From contig CAMKJS010000025.1 in assembly GCA_946413245.1 (NCBI GenBank), forward strand, positions 1-37,263: DNA of 37,263 nucleotides, given 5' to 3'. The DNA is from an uncultured Clostridia bacterium. Its GTDB lineage: Bacteria; Bacillota; Clostridia; Christensenellales; Aristaeellaceae. A model generated the notes under the pieces. It was given only the letters and a program-made list of their open reading frames with translations. It had not been told where the DNA came from and ran no database searches. Shown piece after piece: positions 18,648 to 25,853 of the stretch. A program made the position numbers and the translations under genes. The first letter of the stretch is position 1. The number at the start of each line of letters is the position of its first letter.

Positions 18648-19421
18648 ATGCCCGGGAAGAAAAAGGTTACCGAGGAAATCAAGGACGCTGTGAAAGAAGC
18701 AGCGGACAAAGTGACAGCCGCCGAGATCGAAACGAAGAAGACCGTGCGGAAGAACGCCAGGCAGACGAAGGAAAAGCTTGCCGAAGCGAAGGCGAACGCG
18801 AAAGAGAAGAGCGCTGCCCGGAAGGCGGACCGCAAGGAAGTCAAGGAAGCTGTCGTCGCGACGGTTGACGACGCGAAAACCGGAAAGAAGATCGGCGTGG
18901 CACGGAAGACCCGCGCGGCCAGCCGCAAGGTGAAGGAAGCTGTCACGACCGCGGCGGAAAAAGTCACGGGCGATATCAAGGACGTCTCTGAGAAGGACAA
19001 GACCGCCAAGAAGATCGAAACAGCGAAGAAAACCCGGGCAACCGGCCGCAAGGTGAAGGAAGCTGTCACGACAGCGGCGGAAAAAGTCGCGGGGGATATC
19101 AAGGACGTCGCTGAAAAGGTCGGGGCCGCTGAAAAGGTCGAAGCCGGCAAGGTGAAGGCCGCTACCGCCCGGAAGCGCGCGGCTGCCAAACAGAAGGTGG
19201 AGGACGCTGTCGTGGCGCCCGTCGAAAAAGCGAAGGCCAAGGTGAAGGCCGCCAAGCTGAATCTGGTGTTCCAGAGCAACCAGGGCGGCGCCGTGACGCC
19301 GGAGGAAATCGCCGCGAAGCTGCCGAAGGAAGCCACAGACGCCTACGTGAAGATTGAGGAAAACAAGATTTACTGGGTCGGCAAAAACGGCGAAATGGGT
19401 TCCGTGGATATCTGGGACTGA
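18648..19421 (+). CDS. Lys/Ala-rich repetitive protein with C-terminal DUF6465-like domain, 257 aa
   Basis: Residues 1-203 are almost wholly Lys, Ala, Glu, Val and Thr, heptad-like and strongly helical, resembling histone H1-like or LEA-like sequence. Two 41-residue tandem units (84-124 and 125-165) share 'RKVKEAVTTAAEKV.GDIKDV'. Residues 204-257 form a small beta domain ('LNLVFQSNQGGAVTPEEIAAKL', 'AYVKIEENKIYWVGKNGEMGSVDIW') like the DUF6465 domain of gut Clostridia. Function is unknown; DNA binding or stress protection by the basic tail is conjecture. The start at ATG 18648 is 9 bases after AGGAGGA; an upstream in-frame TTG lies before that site. Monocistronic between a strong promoter and terminator. 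Confidence 0.82.
   Translation: MPGKKKVTEEIKDAVKEAADKVTAAEIETKKTVRKNARQTKEKLAEAKANAKEKSAARKADRKEVKEAVVATVDDAKTGKKIGVARKTRAASRKVKEAVTTAAEKVTGDIKDVSEKDKTAKKIETAKKTRATGRKVKEAVTTAAEKVAGDIKDVAEKVGAAEKVEAGKVKAATARKRAAAKQKVEDAVVAPVEKAKAKVKAAKLNLVFQSNQGGAVTPEEIAAKLPKEATDAYVKIEENKIYWVGKNGEMGSVDIWD
18897..19142 (+). repeat. two 123-bp in-frame tandem repeat units
   Basis: Units 18897-19019 and 19020-19142 inside the DUF6465 gene. The best-conserved segment, starting CCGCAAGGTGAAGGAAGCTG, occurs at 18923 and again exactly 123 bases later at 19046. The length is a multiple of three, so the duplication added 41 residues. Confidence 0.85.
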
Positions 19422-19435
19422 TTCCCGCACCGATC

Positions 19436-19471
19436 AAAAAGGCACTGACGAAATTCCGTCAGTGCTTTTTT
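19436..19471. terminator. bidirectional terminator between converging genes
   Basis: A perfect 9-bp stem, GCACTGACG (19442-19450) and CGTCAGTGC (19457-19465), followed by six T rightward and preceded by AAAAAG, which gives a T-run leftward. The minus-strand XRE gene's stop codon (19459-19461) is inside the right arm. Confidence 0.9.
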
Positions 19472-20058
19472 GTCAGCCAGGCCTTGATTACCAGGATCGC
19501 GAAACAGACGATCCCGGCGTACGGCTGTCTTGTGCCGATAAAGACGCCGACGCCCGCGACAGACAGAACCATTCCCGTAACGAGCCGGTGCCTGTTCCAG
19601 ACCGGCTGATCAAAACGGGAAAGGATCACGCCGCAGATTCCGTTCAGCGTCATGACGCTGAGCAGAACAATGAAAACGATCTTCAGCCAGGGCTGGATAC
19701 CGGTGAGAGCGAACAGGGATACGGCGGGGGGAGAATCCGCTCCGTTTCCGAATACAGGCAGAAACAGCAGAACGGCTGTCAGGATATCCAGCGCATTGCA
19801 GATGACAGACACATATTTGCCGACGAAGGCCTTTTTGTCATCCTCCGCGGCGGTGATCATTTCACGCGGACAGATCAATTCGTCAATCGTGACGGAGAAA
19901 AAGCGTGCGATTTCCTTCAGGGAATCAATGCCGGGGTATCCTCTGCCGGACTCCCATTTGGATATCGCCGTCCTTGAAACGTACAGCGCGGCGGCAAGCT
20001 CCTCCTGGGTAAGGCCCCTGCTTTTCCGTAATTCCAGCAATTTCTCATGAAACTCCAT
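19459..20058 (-). CDS. XRE-family regulator with membrane helices, 199 aa
   Basis: Residues 1-60 are a Cro/C1-type helix-turn-helix ('LRKSRGLTQEELAAALYVSRTAISKWESGRG' split, with the usual GLTQEELA and SRTAISKWE). The rest has four hydrophobic helices (about 83-103, 112-135, 150-170, 175-193), so this is a membrane-tethered DNA-binding protein of the type common in Firmicutes. The start at ATG 20058 follows GAGGTA, which overlaps the PAP2 stop codon; longer readings run into the PAP2 gene. It is downstream of and co-transcribed with PAP2. Its signal and targets are not evident. Confidence 0.9.
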   Translation of the reverse strand: MEFHEKLLELRKSRGLTQEELAAALYVSRTAISKWESGRGYPGIDSLKEIARFFSVTIDELICPREMITAAEDDKKAFVGKYVSVICNALDILTAVLLFLPVFGNGADSPPAVSLFALTGIQPWLKIVFIVLLSVMTLNGICGVILSRFDQPVWNRHRLVTGMVLSVAGVGVFIGTRQPYAGIVCFAILVIKAWLTKKH

Positions 20059-20068
20059 ATCGCGTACC

Positions 20069-20737
20069 TCACAGCGCGGTTTCGTTCTTTTTCTGACCGG
20101 CACGGGCTGCCGCGGCGCAATACAGGCAAAACAGCCCGGCACTCAGGAAAACCGATCCGACGATGTCCGTCGCCCAGTGGACCCCTGCAATCAGCCGCCC
20201 GATCACCATAAACGCGGAAAACAAAACGGAAAACCCGGCGGCAAGGCGCCGGAGAGTCCGGCTTCCGCACCGCCTGTCCGCCTGAAACTTCAGCGTGGGC
20301 ATGACGCTAAGCACCAGCAGCGTCGTGGAAGACGGATAGGACGCCTCCAGGTATCCGTCGATCAGGATCGGCCGGTAATTAATCGGTATCATCTCAAAAA
20401 GCAGATAGGCTGAGATGACCAGCAGATAATAGACGCCCAGAAGAAGGATATCCGAATCCACCCGAAAAAGCCTTTTCCGCAGGATCCACTGGCGCAGGCC
20501 GGCGATGCCGAAACAGCCGCAGATCAGAACCGGAACCAGGCCAAGCCAGTCTGTCACCCCGTACAGCGTCATATGAACGCCTGTCAGCGTATGAAACCAG
20601 ACGTTCCACGCAGCAAACCCGACCTTCGTTCCATTCGGTCCGACCGCCCGCACGTCGACACATTGGATCAGCACCGTCCAGAGAGCGAACATCAGCAGCA
20701 GGCCGGTTCCTGTACGCAGCTTTCTTTTCCATTCCAT
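20069..20737 (-). CDS. PAP2-family membrane phosphatase, 222 aa
   Basis: A membrane phosphatase for lipid phosphates or undecaprenyl pyrophosphate. The three active-site motifs are present in modified form: 'INYRPILID' for motif 1 (Arg-Pro kept, lead Lys absent), 'SYPSSTTLL' for motif 2 (Pro-Ser-Ser-Thr instead of PSGH), and 'GRLIAGVHWATDIVGS' for motif 3 (Arg, His and Asp kept). Five or six helices surround them. Loss of His in motif 2 is seen in a subgroup of clostridial PAP2 proteins; activity may differ. The start at ATG 20737 follows AAAGGACGGA. It precedes the XRE gene by 10 bases. Confidence 0.88.
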   Translation of the reverse strand: MEWKRKLRTGTGLLLMFALWTVLIQCVDVRAVGPNGTKVGFAAWNVWFHTLTGVHMTLYGVTDWLGLVPVLICGCFGIAGLRQWILRKRLFRVDSDILLLGVYYLLVISAYLLFEMIPINYRPILIDGYLEASYPSSTTLLVLSVMPTLKFQADRRCGSRTLRRLAAGFSVLFSAFMVIGRLIAGVHWATDIVGSVFLSAGLFCLYCAAAARAGQKKNETAL

Positions 20738-20837
20738 GATTCATCCGTCCTTTCATTGGTTCCTCACCGGTTCCTTTGTTGTCTTCAGGAACGGATTTAT
20801 CATAACGCGGGGGATGAAAACGGAAAAGAACCGATCC

Positions 20838-20853
20838 GTGTCAGGCGTGACAC
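20838..20853. promoter_or_regulatory. operator-like palindrome in the PAP2 5' region
   Basis: GTGTCA-GGCG-TGACAC, a perfect 6-bp inverted repeat. It overlaps a second arrangement, GTGAC (20847-20851) with GTCAC (20859-20863). It lies between the PAP2 promoter (20896-20925) and its start codon. The co-transcribed XRE protein is one possible binder (inference). Confidence 0.45.
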
Positions 20854-20895
20854 GATGCGTCACATCCGGCAAATACCGTGCTTTCCGCCGGGTTT

Positions 20896-20925
20896 TATAT
20901 AACCACGTTTCACCCTTCCGGTCAA
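20896..20925 (-). promoter_or_regulatory. promoter of PAP2-XRE
   Basis: Minus strand TTGACC (20920-20925), 18-base spacer, TATATA (20896-20901). This leaves a 150-base untranslated leader. Confidence 0.6.
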
Positions 20926-20985
20926 GTTTCATCAGCATGCTGCGCCAGTTTTGACCGGGGAACAATCAAAAAACAATATAGCCTA

Positions 20986-21014
20986 TTGACATAGTAGGCG
21001 AATGGTGATATGAT
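20986..21014 (+). promoter_or_regulatory. promoter of the sulfhydrylase leader
   Basis: Perfect TTGACA (20986-20991), 17-base spacer ending TGA, and TATGAT (21009-21014), an extended -10. It predicts an RNA start near 21021. Confidence 0.85.
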
Positions 21015-21020
21015 CCGGCT

Positions 21021-21267
21021 AATCCATCCGAAGGGAGGCGCAGAGCATGTTCCGGAACGAAAACGATCCAATCATGATGAGCTGTCGAATGTTTTTCTCC
21101 CGGGCATGTTCCATGGCGGGGGCGTTCGATCATACCTCGGTGCGCCTCTGGACGGGATCGTAACAGATTGGACCCGTCCATCCGTCATTTGCCCGGGAGC
21201 GTCAATGAGAAGCCCCCGGTTTTTTGTTTGCGGAAATGAATACGAATACGATGAAGGAGAGAAAAAC
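21021..21267 (+). ncRNA. structured attenuator leader of unrecognised class upstream of the sulfhydrylase gene
   Basis: About 245 untranslated bases carry a nested fold. Closing helix GAGGCGCA (21035-21042) pairs with TGCGCCTC (21141-21148). Inside, TCGAATG (21085-21091) pairs with CGTTCGA (21123-21129), CTCCCG (21097-21102) with CGGGGG (21117-21122), and CATG (21105-21108) with CATG (21112-21115). Next comes hairpin TGGACGGG/CCCGTCCA (21149-21180), then a terminator. CTCCCGGG (21097-21104) is also the exact complement of CCCGGGAG (21192-21199), the terminator's 5' arm, giving a clean antiterminator alternative. I find no S-box (no GGCAACC) and no T-box sequence. Ligand unknown; a methionine or sulfur metabolite is the natural guess. 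Confidence 0.7.
21193..21225 (+). terminator. leader terminator before the sulfhydrylase gene
   Basis: CCGGGAGC (21193-21200) with GCCCCCGG (21212-21219), one A-C mismatch, 11-base loop, then six T. It lies 40 bases before the start codon, so it must be overcome for expression. Confidence 0.85.
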
Positions 21268-22557
21268 ATGAGTCAGTATAAATTTGAAACCCTGCAGCTC
21301 CACGTGGGACAGGAACAGCCGGATCCGGCGACCGACGCAAGAGCGGTACCGATTTACCAGACGACCTCCTACGTTTTCAGGAACAGTAAGCATGCCGCGG
21401 ACCGCTTCGGCCTGGCGGACGCCGGAAATATCTATGGCCGGCTGACCAACTCCACGCAGGAAGTACTGGAAAAGCGTGTTGCGGCGCTGGAGGGCGGAAG
21501 CGCCGCCCTGGCCGTGGCGTCCGGAGCCGCCGCAATCACCTATACCATCCAGGCGCTGGCCGCAAACGGCGGGCATATCGTCGCCCAGAAGACCATTTAC
21601 GGCGGAAGCTTCAACCTGCTGGGACATACGCTGCCGCAGTACGGGATTGAGACGACCTTCGTCAACGCTCACGACCTGAAGGAAGTGGAAGGAGCGATCC
21701 GGGAAAACACCCGCGCCATCTATCTGGAAACGCTGGGGAATCCGAACAGCGACATTCCGGATATCGACGCCGCCGCTGAAATCGCGCACCGGCACGGGAT
21801 TCCGCTGGTGATCGACAACACCTTCGGGACGCCTTACTGGATCCGCCCCATCGAACACGGAGCGGACATCGTGGTGCATTCCGCCACGAAATTCCTCGGC
21901 GGCCATGGGACCACGCTGGGCGGCGTCATCGTGGAGTCCGGGAAATTCAACTGGAAGGAGAGCGGCAAATATCCGAATATCGCGGCGCCAAACCCGAGCT
22001 ATCACGGTGTTTCCTTCTACGACGCGGTAGGCCCCGCGGCTTTTGTGACCTATATCCGCGCGATCCTGCTGCGGGATACCGGCGCGGCGATCTCCCCCTT
22101 CAACGCTTTCCTGCTGCTGCAGGGGGTGGAAACCCTCTCCCTGCGGCTGGACCGGCATGCGGAAAACACGAAGAAGGTGGTGGAATACCTGAGCAGCCAC
22201 CCGCTGGTCGAAAAGGTGAACCATCCTTCTCTCCCGGATCATCCGGACCACGCGCTGTATCGGAAGTATTTCCCGAACGGCGGGGCATCCATCTTTACCT
22301 TTGAGATCAAAGGCGGACAGAAGGAAGCCTGGGCGTTCATCGATCATCTGGAGATCTTCTCCCTGCTGGCCAACGTGGCGGACGTGAAGAGCCTGGTCAT
22401 CCATCCGGCGTCCACCACTCATTCCCAGCTGTCGGAAGAGGAACTGCTGGATCAGGGAATCCGCCAGAACACGATCAGGCTGTCCATCGGCACGGAGCAT
22501 ATCGACGATATCATCGCGGATCTGGACAAGGGGTTTGAGGCAGTCCGCGCATTATGA
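21268..22557 (+). CDS. metY: O-acetylhomoserine sulfhydrylase (PLP-dependent), 429 aa
   Basis: Makes homocysteine from O-acetylhomoserine and sulfide (or cysteine-family products from related substrates), feeding methionine synthesis. A Cys/Met-metabolism PLP enzyme: '[31 protein letters not shown]' at the N-terminus (split), '[21 protein letters not shown]', '[15 protein letters not shown]', '[22 protein letters not shown]', PLP-Lys in '[11 protein letters not shown]', and the closing '[16 protein letters not shown]' and 'IRLSIGTEH'. The extended C-terminal half with 'FEIKGG' is typical of the 420-430 aa MetY group rather than MetB/MetC. The start at ATG 21268 follows GAAGGAGAG. Controlled by the attenuator leader above. 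Confidence 0.95.
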   Translation: MSQYKFETLQLHVGQEQPDPATDARAVPIYQTTSYVFRNSKHAADRFGLADAGNIYGRLTNSTQEVLEKRVAALEGGSAALAVASGAAAITYTIQALAANGGHIVAQKTIYGGSFNLLGHTLPQYGIETTFVNAHDLKEVEGAIRENTRAIYLETLGNPNSDIPDIDAAAEIAHRHGIPLVIDNTFGTPYWIRPIEHGADIVVHSATKFLGGHGTTLGGVIVESGKFNWKESGKYPNIAAPNPSYHGVSFYDAVGPAAFVTYIRAILLRDTGAAISPFNAFLLLQGVETLSLRLDRHAENTKKVVEYLSSHPLVEKVNHPSLPDHPDHALYRKYFPNGGASIFTFEIKGGQKEAWAFIDHLEIFSLLANVADVKSLVIHPASTTHSQLSEEELLDQGIRQNTIRLSIGTEHIDDIIADLDKGFEAVRAL

Positions 22558-22650
22558 CGGAAGCGATCGACTTCGCACGGCAAAAGGAATGCTGTCCGGC
22601 TGGCACGAAGCCATCCGGGGCAGGAAAAAACCGTTCAGCTATGGGCAAAT

Positions 22651-23121
22651 TCAGACCGTTCCGCCGTGACAGCCGAGCCGCCTGTCCGCCTGCGCCTGGA
22701 GCGACTCCGGAGGCATCTCCATGATTTCGATCTGGGTTCCGTCCGGATCATGGGTCCAGAACATCAGACATTCGGAGCGGCCCCTTTTGACCTCTGAATC
22801 CAGCGGACCGCCGGCCGCTTTCACAGCATCATAGGATTGCCTGATGTTTTCGGTCATCAGGCAGAGATGGCAGAATCCGATCGTGCCGGGTTCTGCCGTT
22901 CTTTCTTTGGTGCCATTCGAAAACAGTTCCAGATACTGCCCCGGGGCAAAAAACAGATAGACCGTGGAAAGAGAACCGTCCTCTCCGTACATGCGGAACG
23001 CTTCCCGCAGGCCGAGAACCCCGGTATAAAACCGGATGCTTTCAGCAATATTGCGTGTACGGATCGCTACGTGGCTCAGCCCCGCAACAGTGCGGAAGAC
23101 TTTCTCAGAATCGTTTTGCAT
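22651..23121 (-). CDS. VOC/glyoxalase-family protein, 156 aa
   Basis: A small metal-binding enzyme of the vicinal-oxygen-chelate fold. Two beta-alpha-beta-beta-beta modules are visible, with ligand positions His in 'LSHVAIRT', Glu in 'YLELFSNG', His in 'GFCHLCLM' and Glu in 'QIEIMEMP', the full glyoxalase-I-like set. The 'FYTGVLGLREAFRM' and 'FWTHDPDGTQIEI' stretches are typical. Substrate cannot be told from sequence: methylglyoxal-glutathione-type, or an antibiotic/aromatic substrate. The start at ATG 23121 follows GGAGGAACG. The 93 bases between the sulfhydrylase stop and this gene hold nothing recognisable. Confidence 0.88.
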   Translation of the reverse strand: MQNDSEKVFRTVAGLSHVAIRTRNIAESIRFYTGVLGLREAFRMYGEDGSLSTVYLFFAPGQYLELFSNGTKERTAEPGTIGFCHLCLMTENIRQSYDAVKAAGGPLDSEVKRGRSECLMFWTHDPDGTQIEIMEMPPESLQAQADRRLGCHGGTV

Positions 23122-23273
23122 ACCGTTCCTCCATACAAATCAATGGCGGTTAATACAGTTAAGGTTCTTCCGGTTTTCCCGGCGATGCTATATTCCGGAT
23201 GAGTATACCATTTATGGAGAAAAAAAGACAGAAAAAAGAATGCTGAAGGACCGGAACGGTGAGGAACAGTAAT

Positions 23274-23320
23274 ATTTCATGTCTTAAACTGCAGAATTTT
23301 GCAAGATTAAGACATGAAAT
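23274..23320. repeat. perfect 14-bp inverted repeat upstream of the DUF234 ATPase
   Basis: ATTTCATGTCTTAA (23274-23287) and TTAAGACATGAAAT (23307-23320), exact reverse complements separated by 19 bases. It sits about 50 bases upstream of the ATPase promoter in a 316-base AT-rich stretch without genes. It could be a protein-binding site or a remnant mobile-element end. Confidence 0.8.
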
Positions 23321-23367
23321 AAATGTCAATTATATATATTGCTATCAAAGGATTGTTCTATCATGTG

Positions 23368-23396
23368 TTGAAATTATTTGTCTGAAAGTATATAAT
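23368..23396 (+). promoter_or_regulatory. promoter of the DUF234 ATPase
   Basis: TTGAAA (23368-23373), 17-base spacer, perfect TATAAT (23391-23396), about 40 bases before the start codon. Confidence 0.8.
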
Positions 23397-23437
23397 AAGC
23401 CGTGATTAAGACAAAGAATTTTGGCCGGAGGAGCGTT

Positions 23438-24883
23438 ATGAGGGAGAAAATTGTTGGAAGGGAAGAAGAATGTGAGCGCCTGGAAGACTGTCTGCGCGGT
23501 GAAACAGCTCAACTGATCATTGTGTACGGGAGAAGGAGAGTAGGCAAAACGTTTCTGATCAACGAGTTTTTTGATCAGAAGTTCGCCTTTAAGGTGACCG
23601 GAGCATATAAACAGCCAAAGGCCGTGCAGCTGCGTCACTTTATGATGGAACTGAACCGGAGAACCGGGGAAACGCTACCGGAAGCCAGGGACTGGGATCA
23701 GGCTTTCGAATATTTGCGGGATTATCTGGGACGGCTGGATCCGAACGAGAAGCAAATTGTGTTTCTGGACGAAATGCCGTGGATGGACACGCAGAAGTCC
23801 GGTTTCCTGGCGGCGTTTGAATGGTTCTGGAACGACTGGGCTTCGGCGCAGGATCATTTTGTTTTCATTGTTTGCGGGTCTGCGTCCGCCTGGCTGGATG
23901 AAAAGTTTGCGAACAACAGGGGAGGGCTTTTTAACCGGCAGACCTGCAGGCTGTATCTGAAGCCTTTCCAGCTTTCCGAAACGGAAGAGTTCCTGAAGCA
24001 AAAGGGAATCCAGTGGACCAGATATGAAATTGCGGAATGCTACATGATTATGGGCGGGATTCCTTTTTATCTGAATCAACTGAAGAGCCGGTATTCTCTG
24101 AGCCAGAATATTGACAGTATATTCTTCCGGAAGCAGGGGGAACTCTGGGATGAGTTTGACCATCTGTTCAGTACGCTGTTTACCAACAGCGACGCCTACG
24201 TCCGAATCGCGGAAGCGCTCAGCAGAAAGAACGGGGGACTGACCCGGGAGGAAATAGGAAACGCAACGGGTATTGCTGTCAACGGAACGCTGACAAAGAT
24301 GCTGAATCACCTGATTTCCTCCGGGTTTGCGCGGGTGTCCTCTTTTTACGGCAAACAGAAAAAGGATCAGCGATACCAGCTTTCAGATCCCTACACAGCT
24401 TTCTATTTCAAATATATTAAAGATCACTATGGGAAGGATGAACATTTCTGGAGCAATTCACTGGACAATCCCTCCCGAAGGGCCTGGACAGGGCTGGCTT
24501 TCGAGCAGCTGTGCAAAGAGCATATTCCGCAAATCAAGCGGAGACTCGGCATATCCGGCGTGCTTTCCGCGGAATATGTCTGGCAGACCCGCGGGGACGC
24601 GGAACTTGGAATTCCGGGAACCCAGATTGATTTGATCATCGAGCGCCGTGACAGGGTGATTAATCTGTGTGAAATGAAATTTTCAGTGGAAGAATACATG
24701 ATTGACAAAACATACGACGCTTTACTCAGAAACAAAATGGAAAGCTTCAGGCGCATGGCAAACAGCAGAGCGTCGCTGCAGATCACCATGATCACGACCT
24801 ATGGGGTTCGCAGGAATATGTACAGCGGCTGGATTCAAAGCCAGGTTGTGCTGGATGACCTGTTTCAAAAAATCACAGACTGA
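23438..24883 (+). CDS. AAA/STAND-type ATPase with C-terminal DUF234 nuclease-like domain, 481 aa
   Basis: Residues 1-230 are an archaeal-type ATPase domain: 'KIVGREEECERL', Walker A GRRRVGKT (31-38), Walker B 'IVFLDEMPWMD', sensor 'IVCGSASAW', and the 'YLKPFQLSETEEFL', 'MIMGGIPFYL' family marks. A winged-helix part follows (about 250-330, 'LTREEIGNATGI'). The C-terminal DUF234 domain has a PD-(D/E)XK-like layout: Asp in 'QIDLIIERRDRVINLCEMKFS' followed by Glu-Met-Lys. Such proteins occur in many copies in Bacteroidetes, Clostridia and archaea, with no settled role; defence or mobile-element functions are proposed. The start at ATG 23438 follows GGAGGAG. Monocistronic, converging with the kinase gene. 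Confidence 0.9.
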   Translation: MREKIVGREEECERLEDCLRGETAQLIIVYGRRRVGKTFLINEFFDQKFAFKVTGAYKQPKAVQLRHFMMELNRRTGETLPEARDWDQAFEYLRDYLGRLDPNEKQIVFLDEMPWMDTQKSGFLAAFEWFWNDWASAQDHFVFIVCGSASAWLDEKFANNRGGLFNRQTCRLYLKPFQLSETEEFLKQKGIQWTRYEIAECYMIMGGIPFYLNQLKSRYSLSQNIDSIFFRKQGELWDEFDHLFSTLFTNSDAYVRIAEALSRKNGGLTREEIGNATGIAVNGTLTKMLNHLISSGFARVSSFYGKQKKDQRYQLSDPYTAFYFKYIKDHYGKDEHFWSNSLDNPSRRAWTGLAFEQLCKEHIPQIKRRLGISGVLSAEYVWQTRGDAELGIPGTQIDLIIERRDRVINLCEMKFSVEEYMIDKTYDALLRNKMESFRRMANSRASLQITMITTYGVRRNMYSGWIQSQVVLDDLFQKITD

Positions 24884-24899
24884 AGCATATCAGCGGAAG

Positions 24900-25808
24900 T
24901 TATATCCTTCCGTTCCTGATCAGTTCCTGCACTTCTTCCAGTTTCGGCGGGTTCAGCGGCAGGGGAAAACGGGATATGGCGATCGCGGAGCAGGCGCTGG
25001 CAAAGCGTACCAGCTCCTCATCCTTCATCCCGTGAAGCAAACCGTATACGCAGCCGGCCTTGAAGGTGTCGCCCGCACCCAGCGTGCTTCTGACGGTGAC
25101 GGAGAACGGCTTCATCCGGTGAATCGGTTCGCCCTTCCGGGCATACAGCATGTCCCCGCCGCCCTGCGTCAGAATGGTCAGGCCGTCCGTTTCCCGCTGC
25201 ATCAGTTCCATGATGGCTTCCGGAGCCATACCGGCATAGTGCGCGGACGTGCATTCCTTCGAAACGACGTTCACGGCCGCCTGCCGATGCAGCACCGAAT
25301 CATGCGGACTGTCAATGGTCACGAACGGCACCTTGTGGCACCGGCACAGCTCCGCTGCCCGCAGGGATTCCTCCCTGAAATAGGGATCGACCGCCGCCGC
25401 CTTGCAGCCGGCGATATCCTCCTCTTTCGGGATGCTCCACCATCTTTCGCCGGTGGAGAACAGCGTCTGAAATCTTCCCATGGGGGATCGCACGAGGCCG
25501 GCGATCACCACATAATCCATGACGCCCTGATCCTCAGTAAAACGGAGGGAAGACAGATCCACGGACTTATCCGCGTAGAAAGCCTTCAGCATCGGCGCGA
25601 CCTCGGTGCCGATCCATGTGCCGTCCATCCGGACGGAAACGCCCAGCGAGGACAGGACGGTTGCCGCTGTGCCTGTTTCTCCGCCGGGGAGGAAATACTG
25701 CTCCGCGATCTCCGAGTATTCGTCCGGCTGCAGGAAACCGTCCTTCAGAAGGAATGAATGGGTTCCCAGCACCTGACCGAAAAGGTAAACATCATATGGA
25801 TTCTTCAT
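24900..25808 (-). CDS. PfkB-family carbohydrate kinase, 302 aa
   Basis: A ribokinase-like sugar or nucleoside kinase. PfkB marks: 'FLPGGETGTAATVLSSLG' near the N-terminus and 'VRSTLGAGDTFKAGCVYGLLHG' with the catalytic Asp near the C-terminus. The middle ('VDPYFREESLRAAELC', 'ECTSAHYAG') fits the family loosely, so substrate is open. The start is taken at ATG 25808, 8 bases after GGAGGG; an upstream GTG (25817) overlaps that ribosome site. It is 45 bases downstream of the dehydrogenase gene, probably one transcript, with the TetR gene at the head of the set. Confidence 0.9.
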   Translation of the reverse strand: MKNPYDVYLFGQVLGTHSFLLKDGFLQPDEYSEIAEQYFLPGGETGTAATVLSSLGVSVRMDGTWIGTEVAPMLKAFYADKSVDLSSLRFTEDQGVMDYVVIAGLVRSPMGRFQTLFSTGERWWSIPKEEDIAGCKAAAVDPYFREESLRAAELCRCHKVPFVTIDSPHDSVLHRQAAVNVVSKECTSAHYAGMAPEAIMELMQRETDGLTILTQGGGDMLYARKGEPIHRMKPFSVTVRSTLGAGDTFKAGCVYGLLHGMKDEELVRFASACSAIAISRFPLPLNPPKLEEVQELIRNGRI

Positions 25809-25853
25809 CTTTTTCACCCTCCGTATGCGGCAGGAAGTTCCTTCAGCTACTAC

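Noticed and set aside
21149..21180. ATTGGACCC in the sulfhydrylase leader as a degenerate T-box
   Set aside because: It lies in the loop and 3' arm of a hairpin that does not overlap the terminator, and lacks the AGGGTGGNACC core and a Met or Cys specifier I could defend.
21021..21267. S-box (SAM-I) riboswitch upstream of the sulfhydrylase
   Set aside because: The AGAG...GGAGGGA, GAUGAAACC and GGCAACC core elements are not found.
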